Assembly: GCF_014596525.1 (NCBI RefSeq)
Contig: NZ_MSJP01000018.1
Span: 1-45,912, forward strand
Direction: 5' to 3'
Source: Streptomyces sp. CBMA291
GTDB lineage: Bacteria; Actinomycetota; Actinomycetes; Streptomycetales; Streptomycetaceae
DNA: 45,912 nucleotides
Shown: in pieces, positions 1 to 8,176 of the stretch
Position numbering within the stretch: position 1 is the stretch's first letter
Layout: each line of letters starts with the position of its first letter
Notes under the pieces: model-generated
Database searches by the model: none
What the model saw: the letters and a program-made list of their open reading frames with translations, nothing else
What the model was told of the DNA's origin: nothing
Position numbers and translations under genes: made by a program

Positions 1-167
1 CCGTGCGGCGGCGCGTCGGCCGACCCCGCGCGGAGGGGTCCCACCGCCCCCTCCGGTGCGGGGCAGGCCCCCGCCGCCGTACCGGAGACGGCCCCCGATG
101 GCCCCGGCCCCCGCTCGGCCCCGGCCGGTCCGTGCTCCCACCCTCTCCCTCGTAGCCCGGAGTGACC

Positions 168-2030
168 ATGACCTTCACGCCCGCACCCACCCGTCCCCTC
201 CGCTCCGGTGCCCAGCTGCTCCTGCACGGCGGCTGCCCGCCCCCCTTCCTGAACGCCCTGCACACCGCCCTGGCCCGGCACCCGTACCGGGTCGCCGGAC
301 GGCCCGAGGAGCGCGATCCCTACCTCGCCGACCGGCTCCGCTCCCTCGTCCGGGCGCTTCCGCCCGCCCGGACGCTCCTGCGTGACGCCGACGGTCTCGC
401 CACGGCCCTCGCCTGGGCCGTGGTGGCCGATCCCCGCCTCGGCATGCACCTCGTCACCCACACGGTCCTCTGCTCGGGCTCCCTGGTCCGGCTCGCGCCC
501 CGGGGGCCCGCGTCCGCCGAGATCCTCGACGCGCTCGACGCGCTCGACAGGGGCGACGCCAGGGGCAGCTACCTGATCACCGAGACCGGGCGGGCCAACA
601 GCCATCTGGCGACCAGGACCCGCGCCGTCCACGACCCCGAACGCGGACAGTTCGTCCTACACACGCCCGACCCGGCCGCCGCCAAGTTCGGCGGCGTCCC
701 GACCGCCGCCGGGCGCCGCCTCGCCGTGGTCCTCGCCCGCGTCGAGACGAGGGGCCGCACCGGCGGCGTCTTCCCGTTCCTCGTCGAACTCGCCGACGCC
801 GACGGACCCCGCCCCGGCGTGGAGTGGTCCTGCCCGGCCGAGGTCGGCGCCCTGCCGCTCACCCTGCGCAACGTCACCTTCCGAGGGGTGCGCGTCCCGG
901 CGGCCCACTGGCTCCGCGACACCGCGGCCCTGGACGCCGAAGGGAACCTGACCGACCCGACCGGCTCGCCCGAGGCACGCCTCCGGCGCACCCTGAGCGT
1001 CGGAAGGGAACTGTGGGGCGCCCTGCCGTCCGCCGCCGCCGCCATCGCCCGCCAGTCCACCGTCCTCGCGCTGCGCCACTCCCGCCGCAGGGCCACCCAG
1101 GCCCGCCCCGTGCCCGGCCTTCCCCTGCTCTCCTACAAGAGCCAACAGCGCGCCCTGATCGGTGCGCTGGCGGACGCGTTCGCCCTCAGCTGCGCGGCCG
1201 CCCGCGCCCGGGAACTGCTCGGCGCGCTGCTCGCCGGAACCGAGACACAGCCCGCGGACGCCATGGGCCTCGCCCCGTGGACGGCCGTCAACCGGGACCT
1301 GTCGGCGTACAAGGCGTACACCATGCGCGAGGCGGAGCGCGTCATCGCCGCCTGCCAGCGCCGCTGCGGCCACTCCGGGCTCGTCGACGCCAACAGGCTC
1401 TCCGGATACCGGGGGTTCCAGCACGCCTTCGACCCGGCCGGCGGGGACAGTCAGCTCATCCTGTACGACCTCGGCCGCACCCTGGCCACCGAACCGCCCG
1501 CCTCCGAAGCGACCGGCCCGCGCCCCGCCGACCCGACCGATCCGCAGTGGTGGCCCGCGGTCCTGCGGGCCCACGAGGCGGCCCTCGCGGACGGGTTGCG
1601 CGGCGCCCTGCGCACCCGCCGGGGCCACGACCCCTTCGAGACCTGGAACCCGCTCCTCGACCTCGCGGGCGAACTGGGCGAGATCCACGCCGCCCGGCTC
1701 GCCGCCGAGGACGTCGGATGGGCCGGAGACCGCTTCCTCGTCGACGTCGGCCCTCCGCTCCGCGACGCCCTCGACGCCCTGGGCACCCTCAGCGCCCTGC
1801 GCGCCGCCCGCCGCAGGGCCGGAGCGCTGCTCACCGCCGGGATCCTCACCCCCGAATCCTTCGCGCCCCTCGCGGCGGAGACCAACCGGCTCTGCGACCG
1901 GCTGCTGCCCCATCTCCCGCTCCTCGAAGGGCTGTTCTCCTTCCCCGACGACATCGTGTGCTCGGGCCTCGGCGCCCGCACCCCCGACGCGCACCCCCGC
2001 GAAGCCGTGTACTCCGAAGTCCCCTCCTGA
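168..2030 (+). CDS. acyl-CoA oxidase / acyl-CoA dehydrogenase-like flavoprotein
   Basis: Encodes 620 residues resembling the acyl-CoA oxidase branch of the acyl-CoA dehydrogenase superfamily, which desaturates acyl-CoA thioesters with FAD. Around residues 135-175 a TETGRANSHLATRTRA stretch followed by AKFGG resembles the family's TE-x-G-x-S-N substrate/FAD segment. At about residue 400 CGHSGLVDANRL and at about 426 a GGDSQLILYDLGR stretch sit where the family has its CGGHG and E-G-D-N motifs, so the usual E-G-D is altered to G-G-D. The length fits oxidases (600-700) rather than 380-residue dehydrogenases. ATG at 168 is preferred over in-frame GTG at 162 because GGAG at 159-162 is well spaced for it. 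The gene stands alone, convergent with the next. The substrate cannot be told. Confidence 0.72.
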   Translation: MTFTPAPTRPLRSGAQLLLHGGCPPPFLNALHTALARHPYRVAGRPEERDPYLADRLRSLVRALPPARTLLRDADGLATALAWAVVADPRLGMHLVTHTVLCSGSLVRLAPRGPASAEILDALDALDRGDARGSYLITETGRANSHLATRTRAVHDPERGQFVLHTPDPAAAKFGGVPTAAGRRLAVVLARVETRGRTGGVFPFLVELADADGPRPGVEWSCPAEVGALPLTLRNVTFRGVRVPAAHWLRDTAALDAEGNLTDPTGSPEARLRRTLSVGRELWGALPSAAAAIARQSTVLALRHSRRRATQARPVPGLPLLSYKSQQRALIGALADAFALSCAAARARELLGALLAGTETQPADAMGLAPWTAVNRDLSAYKAYTMREAERVIAACQRRCGHSGLVDANRLSGYRGFQHAFDPAGGDSQLILYDLGRTLATEPPASEATGPRPADPTDPQWWPAVLRAHEAALADGLRGALRTRRGHDPFETWNPLLDLAGELGEIHAARLAAEDVGWAGDRFLVDVGPPLRDALDALGTLSALRAARRRAGALLTAGILTPESFAPLAAETNRLCDRLLPHLPLLEGLFSFPDDIVCSGLGARTPDAHPREAVYSEVPS

Positions 2031-2079
2031 ACGCCCCGGCCCCCCCGGGGTCGCCGCGCCCGGCCCGCGCATCCGGGAA

Positions 2080-2107
2080 CCCCGGGCCGGCGACCGCCGG
2101 CCCGGGG
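2080..2107. terminator. bidirectional stem-loop terminator
   Basis: Perfect 12-bp inverted repeat (CCCCGGGCCGGC / GCCGGCCCGGGG) with a 4-nt loop, lying between two convergent stop codons. There is no U tract, as is common for Streptomyces terminators. Confidence 0.65.
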
Positions 2108-2111
2108 GCCC

Positions 2112-3419
2112 TCACCGCTCGCGCCGTACCCCACCCGGACCCGGGACCAGCCTGGCGCTGTGCAGGAGGAGCGCGCGGGCCGCCGGATGCCGGGCGTGCG
2201 GGCGCAGCAGGGCGCGCAGATCGCCGAGAGCCCGGTCCGCGCGCCCGCTCGCGAGGTGCGGGTAGTCGTCGAGGAAGCGGTACCCGGTCTCCACGGCTTC
2301 GTTGAGGCGCCCGGACCGCAGTTGCAGGACGGCGAGATCGGCGAGGACCACCGCCCGGGAACGCCGCTCGCCCGGAGGGCGGTGGTGCTCGGCCGCCTGA
2401 AGGGTGCGCAGCGCGCCCTCCGGATCGCCGAGGATCTGGCGTACGGCCGACTCGTGACGCAGCAGCGACCCCTGGTGGTAGCGGCCGGTGACGGAGGCGG
2501 CGGAGACGGGGTCGGGGGAGCGGGCGAGCAGCCGCTCCGCCGTCGCGAGTGCCCGTACGGCGTCGACGGGGCGCCCGTCGAGCGCGTGCGCGACCGCCAA
2601 CTGACCCTGCACGAAGGCCCGGTGAACGGCGGGCCCGGTGACGGTCCCGGCGGCGGCGGCCGCCAGGTCGACGGCCTGGCGCACATGGCCGAGCTGACAG
2701 GCCTGGACGGACATCCCCCGCAGGGTGATGGCCCGGTCGAGCAGCGAGTTGTTGGCGGCGGAGATCCGCAGCGCCGTGTGGTAGTAGCGCTGGGCCCGCC
2801 CGTGCGCGTGGTCGTCGAAGTGCATGAAGGCGCAGAGGTAGGCGAGTTGGGCGGCGACCCGCATCAGCCTCCGGCGCAGGGCGGGGGCGGCCGGACGGTG
2901 CAGCTTCGGCCCGAGGTCCGCCGTCAGATAGGAGGCCAGGGCCCGGCGTCCGCTCCCGCCGCCGAACGAGGTGTCCGCGTCGTGGAAGACCAGGGCCATG
3001 GACTCGGCGGCCTCCACCTCGAAGCGCTCGACCGGCCTGCCCCGCCCCTCGGCGACGGGCGGGGCGAGGGGGCCGGGAACGGGCAGGTCACGGGCGTAGA
3101 CCGGTTCTCCACGCCCCGGCGGCCCGGTCTCCCGCACGGCGGCGCCGGGGCCGGGCCGCTCCTGTGGGTCGAGCCCCGCCTCCCGGAGTGTCACCTCCCG
3201 GCCGAGGCGGCGCGAGAGAGCTTCGGTGACCAGGCAGAGGACCGCCGTGCGGGGCCTCGTTCCGGCGAGCCAGTGGGCGACCGCGGACCGGTCGTAACCG
3301 AGCGTCCGCCCGGTCTCCGCACCCGCTCTGTTCACCTCGGCCGCCAGTTCGGCCGCTGTCATGCCCGCCTCCGCGAGCAGATCGCGCAGGGCCTGGTTCG
3401 GACGTGGACGCCTTCCCAT
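2112..3419 (-). CDS. XRE-type helix-turn-helix regulator with TPR-like C-terminal region
   Basis: A 435-residue protein. Residues 1-70 form a lambda-repressor-like helix-turn-helix (NQALRDLLAEAGMTAAELA, then YDRSAVAHWLAGTRP). The remaining ~300 residues are alanine/leucine-rich helical pairs (for example RRRLMRVAAQLAYLCAFMHF and LRGMSVQACQLGHVRQAV) like the tetratricopeptide-like domain of large Streptomyces regulators. ATG at 3419 is chosen because GGAGG lies 7 nt upstream; an upstream ATG in the frame lacks such a site. These proteins are usually pathway or developmental regulators, but no target is evident here. The gene is convergent with the acyl-CoA oxidase-like gene. Confidence 0.75.
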   Translation of the reverse strand: MGRRPRPNQALRDLLAEAGMTAAELAAEVNRAGAETGRTLGYDRSAVAHWLAGTRPRTAVLCLVTEALSRRLGREVTLREAGLDPQERPGPGAAVRETGPPGRGEPVYARDLPVPGPLAPPVAEGRGRPVERFEVEAAESMALVFHDADTSFGGGSGRRALASYLTADLGPKLHRPAAPALRRRLMRVAAQLAYLCAFMHFDDHAHGRAQRYYHTALRISAANNSLLDRAITLRGMSVQACQLGHVRQAVDLAAAAAGTVTGPAVHRAFVQGQLAVAHALDGRPVDAVRALATAERLLARSPDPVSAASVTGRYHQGSLLRHESAVRQILGDPEGALRTLQAAEHHRPPGERRSRAVVLADLAVLQLRSGRLNEAVETGYRFLDDYPHLASGRADRALGDLRALLRPHARHPAARALLLHSARLVPGPGGVRRER

Positions 3420-3825
3420 CGGGTTTCCTCCCGGCCGGAGTTGCTTCGGCATCCTCCGATTGAGCCCGTACGGCCCGAGCCCCGCAACGGCGTGCGGCGA
3501 TGGTCTTCCCGCGCCCCCGGGCCGGGTGCGGGAGGCCCTGGGACGAGGTGCGGACGGAACGGGCAGGTCGGAAGCGTGGCGCGGGCCCGGAAGCGGGAGG
3601 GCGGGGGGAGTGCCGGTCCGGATTCAGCGGCGGTCGGACTTCAGCACGACGTGTACCCGGACGCGCGGGCGCCGGACGCGTACGGGCGCACGCGCACCGG
3701 GTCCGATCGGGCGCGCTCGTACCCGGTCCAGGTGTCCGAACGCGCGTACAGAGTGGGTGCGTTCGGAAACGTGGCACCGCCCCGTACGAGGAGGGGGGTC
3801 GTACGAGGCGGTGCGGTGCGCGGGG
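3420..3825. other. intergenic region, no gene seen
   Basis: About 400 bases between the 5' end of the XRE-type regulator and the 3' end of cbtA, both on the minus strand. I see no credible coding sequence. It holds a stem-loop at 3735-3767 and presumably the regulator's promoter, which I could not pinpoint. Confidence 0.5.
3735..3767. terminator. stem-loop downstream of cbtA
   Basis: Perfect 9-bp inverted repeat (TCCGAACGC / GCGTTCGGA) with a 15-nt spacer, about 90 bases past the cbtA stop codon. It is a candidate terminator for the cbtBA transcript or, given its long loop, an operator. Confidence 0.35.
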
Positions 3826-3860
3826 CCGTCAGCCGTCAGCCGTCAGCCGTCAGCCGTCAG
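3826..3860. repeat. five tandem copies of a 7-bp unit CCGTCAG
   Basis: CCGTCAG occurs five times without interruption and runs across the cbtA stop codon (3857-3859). Because the unit is not a multiple of three, copy-number change could alter the extreme C-terminus of CbtA. Confidence 0.85.
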
Positions 3861-4666
3861 TCGGCGAGCGGCGCCGCGAGCCGGGCGGGCGCGTCGGGGG
3901 AGGGCGCCCGGGTGGCCAGGGCCTTCTGGGCGAGGACGCCGAAGACGATCCCGAAGACCGCCCACAGTGTGAGCTGCACGGCCAGGGACGCCACCCGGAA
4001 CTCCCAGAGCAGGGCGGCGGGGAAGCTCGCCTTCACCGCGTCCTCGTTGTCCGGGAGGACCGCGAAGGCGATCCCGGTGACGACGAGGTATCCGGCGACG
4101 GCCGTCAGGGTCGCGTTCCAGTTGCCGAGCCTCGGCGCGAGCCGCCGACCGGCGATCACGGCGGCGATGCCGAGCAGCACGCTCAGCAGGATCATCAGGA
4201 AGAACAGGGTGGTGCGCTTCCCGATGGTGTCCGGGTTCCCGACGGCGGGGGGTGTCGCCGGGTATTTCAGGAATGGCACCAGGTAGACGGTGGCGAACGC
4301 CGCCGCCGCGACCAGGGCGGCGGTCGCCCGGGGGCTGAACCGGCCCACCCGGCCCAGCGCGAAGGAGAACACGAGCGCGGCGATGCCGCCGATCGCCACT
4401 CCGTAGACGAGGACCCCGGTGGCGAGTCCCGCCGTGGACTGGACGGGGCGGCTGACCAGCTCCTCCTCTTCCTCCGCCGCCTCCGCGGCGACGGTTCCGC
4501 CGTGACCGGCGTGGGCCTCCCGGGCGGAGTCGGCCTCCTCCACCGCGATGGAGCCGTTCACGGACGGCTCACCCGCCACATAGGCCACGGCGAAGGCGAA
4601 GAGTCCGGCGATCAGGCCCGCGAGCATGCCGCGGACCAGCAGGGTTCTGACAGTTGAGGCGTGCAT
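3857..4666 (-). CDS. cbtA: CbtA family cobalt transporter subunit
   Basis: A 269-residue integral membrane protein with about five or six hydrophobic segments (LLVRGMLAGLIAGLFAFAVA near the N-terminus, later GLATGVLVYGVAIGGIAALV, and a leucine-rich segment around LFFLMILLSVLLGIAAVI). A soluble acidic and His-containing loop (EEADSAREAHAGHGG, then a run of Glu) follows the first segment. This matches CbtA, the membrane partner of CbtB in B12-regulated cobalt uptake. ATG at 4666 begins 16 nt after the cbtB stop, giving a two-gene operon. The riboswitch upstream of cbtB should control both. Metal specificity is inferred from family and riboswitch, not seen directly. Confidence 0.85.
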   Translation of the reverse strand: MHASTVRTLLVRGMLAGLIAGLFAFAVAYVAGEPSVNGSIAVEEADSAREAHAGHGGTVAAEAAEEEEELVSRPVQSTAGLATGVLVYGVAIGGIAALVFSFALGRVGRFSPRATAALVAAAAFATVYLVPFLKYPATPPAVGNPDTIGKRTTLFFLMILLSVLLGIAAVIAGRRLAPRLGNWNATLTAVAGYLVVTGIAFAVLPDNEDAVKASFPAALLWEFRVASLAVQLTLWAVFGIVFGVLAQKALATRAPSPDAPARLAAPLAD

Positions 4667-4682
4667 GTGCGGAAAACGCCTC

Positions 4683-4910
4683 TCAGTGGCAGGGGAAGCC
4701 GAGGAGATGACGCCCGTCGTGCACCCACTCGTGCACGTCGGAGCCCGCGAAGAGCGAGGTGGCACCCTGCTCGGCGCCCACGAAGTACAGGGCTATCAGG
4801 GCGAGGAGCCCGACGAAGAGGGCCCAGGGGAGAACAGCCCGGACCGGCAGCGGGGCCGGGACGGCCACGGAAGGGGTGGAAAGAGCAGCGGAGACGGCGG
4901 TCTCGGCCAT
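4683..4910 (-). CDS. cbtB: CbtB family cobalt transporter subunit
   Basis: A 75-residue protein with a single transmembrane helix (AVLPWALFVGLLALIALYFVG) and a His-rich C-terminal tail, HEWVHDGRHLLGFPCH, the diagnostic metal-binding signature of CbtB. ATG at 4910 follows a strong GGAGG ribosome-binding site; the longer open frame upstream overlaps the riboswitch and is rejected. CbtB and CbtA together form a small transporter for cobalt, the metal of vitamin B12. The gene is first in the operon, directly downstream of the cobalamin aptamer. Confidence 0.9.
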   Translation of the reverse strand: MAETAVSAALSTPSVAVPAPLPVRAVLPWALFVGLLALIALYFVGAEQGATSLFAGSDVHEWVHDGRHLLGFPCH

Positions 4911-4954
4911 GATGGAACCTCCAGCGGGAACTCGCGTCCCGATCGGTGGTGCAG

Positions 4955-5068
4955 GACGACGGTCCACGGGTCTGACTCGCCGTGACACCACCCCCTGGGG
5001 GAGGGCGCCTCGGCACACAGTGGCGCGACCGTGCCGGTTTCCCACCGGACTTCCGTCTCGCCGTCGTC
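4955..5068 (-). promoter_or_regulatory. cobalamin (B12) riboswitch upstream of cbtB
   Basis: Read on the minus strand, GGTGGGAAACCGGCACGGTC is followed by GCGCCACTGTG and, after a G/C hairpin, by CGAGTCAGACCC. These are the conserved core and B12-box elements of the cobalamin aptamer. The ends form a perfect 8-bp P1 helix: GACGACGG (5061-5068 on the minus strand) with CCGTCGTC (4955-4962). The 114-nt aptamer is compact. The ribosome-binding site of cbtB lies about 35 nt downstream, so control of translation or termination by B12 is expected. Confidence 0.88.
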
Positions 5069-5396
5069 ACGCTGTTGAGATGTCGCCCGACCGTACCGCG
5101 CCCCGTGCCCGCCGCCAAGGGCCTGAGGCGGGGATCACCCCGTCCGCCCGAGGAGCGGGACGGAAAGCGGCAGTACCCTGGGCACCGCCCGGCACTCCCG
5201 TCCGCCGTCCCGCCGCCGGAGGAGCCCCGAAACCTTCCCGAGGACGCCCGGCGGACCGCGAGATCCCCCGTCCCGCCCGCCGAACCTTCCCTGCCTTCCC
5301 CGCCTTCCCCGCCTTCCGTCCCGCCCGTGGAAGTGGAGGCCACCGCCCCGCCGCCCCGCCTGCCGAGCCCTCAGTACCGTCCGCCGGAGGACCCCG
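5069..5396. other. divergent intergenic region, pyrimidine repeats, no gene
   Basis: This region separates the riboswitch from the plus-strand phosphatase-like gene. It contains a C/T-rich run of short repeats (CCTTCCCTGCCTTCCCCGCC and continuation, about 5284-5312). Promoters for both sides must lie here, but I could not assign -10/-35 hexamers with confidence. Confidence 0.5.
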
Positions 5397-5969
5397 ATGA
5401 CCGTCCGTCTCACGCTGATCTCCCCCGCCGTCGGCGAGGCCCTGCGCGAGGTGCGGTTCGACGACGACGGCCCCCTCGACCCCCGGGGAACCGCCCGCGC
5501 CGAGGCCGCGGCCCCGGGCGTGCCCGCCGCCGCCCGCGCCTTCCGCTCGCCGTCCGTCCGCTGCCGGGACACCGCCCGCGCCCTCGGCCTCACCGCGGGA
5601 CCGGTCGACGCGCTCGCGGGCTGCGCGATGGGCCGCTGGCGCGGACGCACCCTCGCGGAGGTCGCCGCCACCGAGGAACAGGCCCTCGCCCGCTGGCTCG
5701 CCGACCCGACGGCGGCACCCCACGGCGGGGAGTCCCTGACCGCCCTTCGGACACGGGTCGGAGCCTGGCTCGACGCCCTGCGGTCCGGCTCGGGACCCGT
5801 CGTCGCGGTCGCCGAACCGGACGTGATCCGCGCCGCGACCGTCCACGCCCTCGGCGCCCCCGACACGGCGGCCCCCCGGCTCGACGTACGCCCGCTGACC
5901 GCCGTCCACCTCAGCGGTCGCGCCGGACGCTGGAACGTCCGCGCGGGCGAGCCGCTGCCGCCCCGGTAG
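5397..5969 (+). CDS. histidine-phosphatase-fold protein lacking catalytic histidines
   Basis: A 190-residue protein with the layout of the phosphoglycerate mutase-like histidine phosphatase family: SPSVRCRDTARALGL is the second conserved Arg segment, GRWRGRTLAEV the middle motif, and HGGESLTALRTRVGAWLDAL the helix before the C-terminal motif. The N-terminal catalytic L-x-R-H-G motif is replaced by LISPAVGEA, and the second catalytic His (usually S-H-G-G-x-I-R) is replaced in AVAEPDVIRAA. Both active-site histidines are therefore missing, and it should be a pseudoenzyme or have another role. It is divergent from the B12-controlled cbtBA genes, and a functional homologue would be alpha-ribazole phosphatase (CobC). 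Confidence 0.75.
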   Translation: MTVRLTLISPAVGEALREVRFDDDGPLDPRGTARAEAAAPGVPAAARAFRSPSVRCRDTARALGLTAGPVDALAGCAMGRWRGRTLAEVAATEEQALARWLADPTAAPHGGESLTALRTRVGAWLDALRSGSGPVVAVAEPDVIRAATVHALGAPDTAAPRLDVRPLTAVHLSGRAGRWNVRAGEPLPPR

Positions 5970-5976
5970 CCGAACG

Positions 5977-6011
5977 GGGCGGGGCCCGGAGGAAGAAAAC
6001 CTCCGGGCCCC
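5977..6011. terminator. bidirectional stem-loop terminator
   Basis: Perfect 14-bp stem (GCGGGGCCCGGAGG / CCTCCGGGCCCCGC) with an AAGAAAA loop, between the convergent phosphatase-like gene and siderophore operon. On the minus strand the loop reads TTTTCTT. Confidence 0.85.
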
Positions 6012-6023
6012 GCTCCGTACGCC

Positions 6024-7130
6024 TCAGGCAGGGCGCCGCCACTCCCGCAGGAGCAGATAGCCCAGATACGTACCGCCGAGGGCCATCGTGTACAGACCGA
6101 CCGGCAGATTGTCGAAGAGCGGCAACTGCTGCGCCGTGAGGTCCGCGAGGACCAGCAGCAGCGCCCCCATCAGGGCCGACATGACCAGATGCGGTCCGCC
6201 GCCCCGGGTGACCCGCTTGGCGATCTGCGGGGCCGTCAGGGAGACGAAGGCGATCGGTCCGGCCGCGCTCACCGCGCCCGCCGACAGCACGATCGACAGG
6301 ACGACCGCCGAGGTCGCCGTCCTGCCCGGCCGGGCGCCGAGCCCGGTGGACAGCTCGTCGCCCATCTCGCTCACGGAGAGCGGCCGCGCCAGGAGGGCGG
6401 CGAACGGCAGCGAGACGAGCAGGACGATCCAGATGGTCGCGGCGTCGTCCCAGGAACGGGCGGCCAGACTGCCGTTGACGTACGCGGTCAGGGCGCTGGC
6501 CTTGTCGCGCTCGACGGCGTACACCACGTACTCGGTGAGCGCCGTGGCCATGGCGGCCACGCCGATCCCCGCCACCACGAGGCGGCCCGGATTGCGGAAC
6601 CCGGTGCCGGTGGCGAAGAAGACGACCACCATCGCCAGGACCGCGCCGAGCAGCGCGCCGACGGGCACCGGCAGGACGGCGGGCAGGAACAGCGCGGCGG
6701 CAGCCGCGCCCGCGCCCGCCCCGGCGCCCAGACCGATGACGTCGGGGCTGCCCAGCGGATTGCGGGTGACGGACTGGAACAGGGCCCCGGACAGACCGAA
6801 GGCCGCCCCGGTGCCGATGGCCACCACGAGCCGGGGCCCGCGCAGCCGGTTCAGGACGAAGGCGTTCTTGCCCGTCGCCTCGCCCGCGAGGGCGGACGGC
6901 AGATCGGGCAGGGCGATGCCGAGCCGCCCCATCGACAGGGTGGCCGCCGCCGCGCAGACGAGCAGCAGCAGCGTCACCACGCCCGCGATCACGGAGGCAC
7001 GGCGCACGGGAAGGGCCACCCAGGGCCCGATCCGCAGCACCATGCGCCTGTTGGGCCGCTTCGTCCGGGAAGCGGGCGCGGCGGTGTCCCGGGCGGCGGG
7101 CGTGGTGCCCGCCCGGTCGGCGGTCTTCAC
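6024..7130 (-). CDS. FecCD-family iron-siderophore ABC transporter permease
   Basis: A 368-residue inner-membrane permease of the BtuC/FecCD family. It shows about nine or ten hydrophobic helices, the family signature LFQSVTRNPLGSPDVIGLGAGAGAG, and the C-terminal GPIAFVSLTAPQIAKRV loop that contacts the ATPase. The start is GTG at 7130, which overlaps the stop of the preceding permease as GTGA, implying translational coupling. A much longer open frame in the same phase runs upstream over the neighbouring gene and is not used. It is the last gene of the operon. A ~50-residue Lys/Arg/Ala-rich cytoplasmic N-terminus precedes the first helix. Confidence 0.9.
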   Translation of the reverse strand: MKTADRAGTTPAARDTAAPASRTKRPNRRMVLRIGPWVALPVRRASVIAGVVTLLLLVCAAAATLSMGRLGIALPDLPSALAGEATGKNAFVLNRLRGPRLVVAIGTGAAFGLSGALFQSVTRNPLGSPDVIGLGAGAGAGAAAAALFLPAVLPVPVGALLGAVLAMVVVFFATGTGFRNPGRLVVAGIGVAAMATALTEYVVYAVERDKASALTAYVNGSLAARSWDDAATIWIVLLVSLPFAALLARPLSVSEMGDELSTGLGARPGRTATSAVVLSIVLSAGAVSAAGPIAFVSLTAPQIAKRVTRGGGPHLVMSALMGALLLVLADLTAQQLPLFDNLPVGLYTMALGGTYLGYLLLREWRRPA

Positions 7131-8161
7131 GAGGTCCCCCTCATACGGCGAACGGCGAAGAGCAGCGCGGGCGCGCCGACGAACGCGGTGACGATGCCGA
7201 CCATCAGCTCCTGCGGGCGCAGCAGCACCCGGCCGATGACGTCGGCGAAGAGCATCAGGGCGGGCCCGGCGACGGCGGTGAAGACGATCTGGGCCCGGAA
7301 GTCGGCGCCCACCAGGGTCCGCACCAGATGCGGGACGGCCAGGCCGACGAAGGCGATGGGGCCGACGGCGGCGGTGGCCGCGGCGGCGAGCAGGGTCGCC
7401 GCGAGCAGCCCGGCCCCCTTGACTCGGGCCGGGCTGATGCCGAGGGAGGCGGCCTTGTCGTCGCCCATCGCCATGGCGTTGAGGCCGGGGGCGAGGAGCA
7501 GGGCGAGGACGAGACCGACGGCCGCGAACGGCAGGACCGCCCAGAAGGCGTCCCAGCCGCGCCCGCCGAGCGCGCCCACCACCCAGTACCGGTAGGTGTC
7601 GAACACCCGGGGCCTGGAGAGCGCGACGGCCTGGATGAACGCGAAGAGGACGGCGGAGAGCACCGCTCCGGCGAGGACCAGCCGGACCGGTCCACCGCCG
7701 CCGCCGGCGGTGCCGACGAGATGGACGACGACACCGATGGCCAGGGCTCCGGCGAGACCCCACCAGACGGTCTCCCGCTGCCCGGAGGCACCGAGGAAGG
7801 CGGTGGCGGCGACGATGCCCGCGGAGGCGCCCGCGTTGATGCCGAGGAGTCCCGGATCGGCGAGCGGATTACGGGTGATGCCCTGCATCAGGGTGCCCGC
7901 GACGGCCAGACAGAGCCCCGCGAGGACCCCGAGGGCGGTCCGCGGGTAGCGGCTCTCGACGACCGTGCGGACATAGCCGTCGGCCTCGCCGGTCAGCACC
8001 CGCACGACATCGCCGAAGGAGGTCGGCTTGCTGCCGAACATGACGCTGGCGAAGAGCGCGAGGGCGAGCAGGACCAGGCAGACGGCGGCCGCGATGAGAT
8101 GCCGGCCGAGGCCCCGCCGTCGTACGGCGGGGCCTCGGCCGGTCGTGGAGAGAGTGGTCAC
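7127..8161 (-). CDS. FecCD-family iron-siderophore ABC transporter permease
   Basis: A 344-residue permease, the heterodimer partner of the downstream gene. It carries LMQGITRNPLADPGLLGINAGASAG (given here in parts: LMQGITRNPLADPG, then GINAGASAG) and VGPIAFVGLAVPHLVRTLVG, both FecCD hallmarks, among about ten hydrophobic helices. The start is GTG at 8161, 15 nt after the stop of the binding-protein gene. The weak upstream ribosome-binding site suggests dependence on translation of that gene. The two permeases would form the membrane channel for a ferric siderophore. Confidence 0.9.
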   Translation of the reverse strand: MTTLSTTGRGPAVRRRGLGRHLIAAAVCLVLLALALFASVMFGSKPTSFGDVVRVLTGEADGYVRTVVESRYPRTALGVLAGLCLAVAGTLMQGITRNPLADPGLLGINAGASAGIVAATAFLGASGQRETVWWGLAGALAIGVVVHLVGTAGGGGGPVRLVLAGAVLSAVLFAFIQAVALSRPRVFDTYRYWVVGALGGRGWDAFWAVLPFAAVGLVLALLLAPGLNAMAMGDDKAASLGISPARVKGAGLLAATLLAAAATAAVGPIAFVGLAVPHLVRTLVGADFRAQIVFTAVAGPALMLFADVIGRVLLRPQELMVGIVTAFVGAPALLFAVRRMRGTS

Positions 8162-8176
8162 GCTGCTGATCCGCAG

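Noticed and set aside
657..2072. A 471-codon minus-strand frame over the acyl-CoA oxidase gene
   Set aside because: Glycine/alanine/valine-rich shadow without motifs or a ribosome-binding site.
4911..5045. Longer N-terminus for CbtB
   Set aside because: The extra residues lie within the cobalamin riboswitch, and ATG 4910 has a GGAGG site.
7131..7763. Extension of the downstream permease upstream of GTG 7130
   Set aside because: It overlaps the other permease out of frame and is Arg/Pro-rich. The GTGA overlap supports the shorter start.
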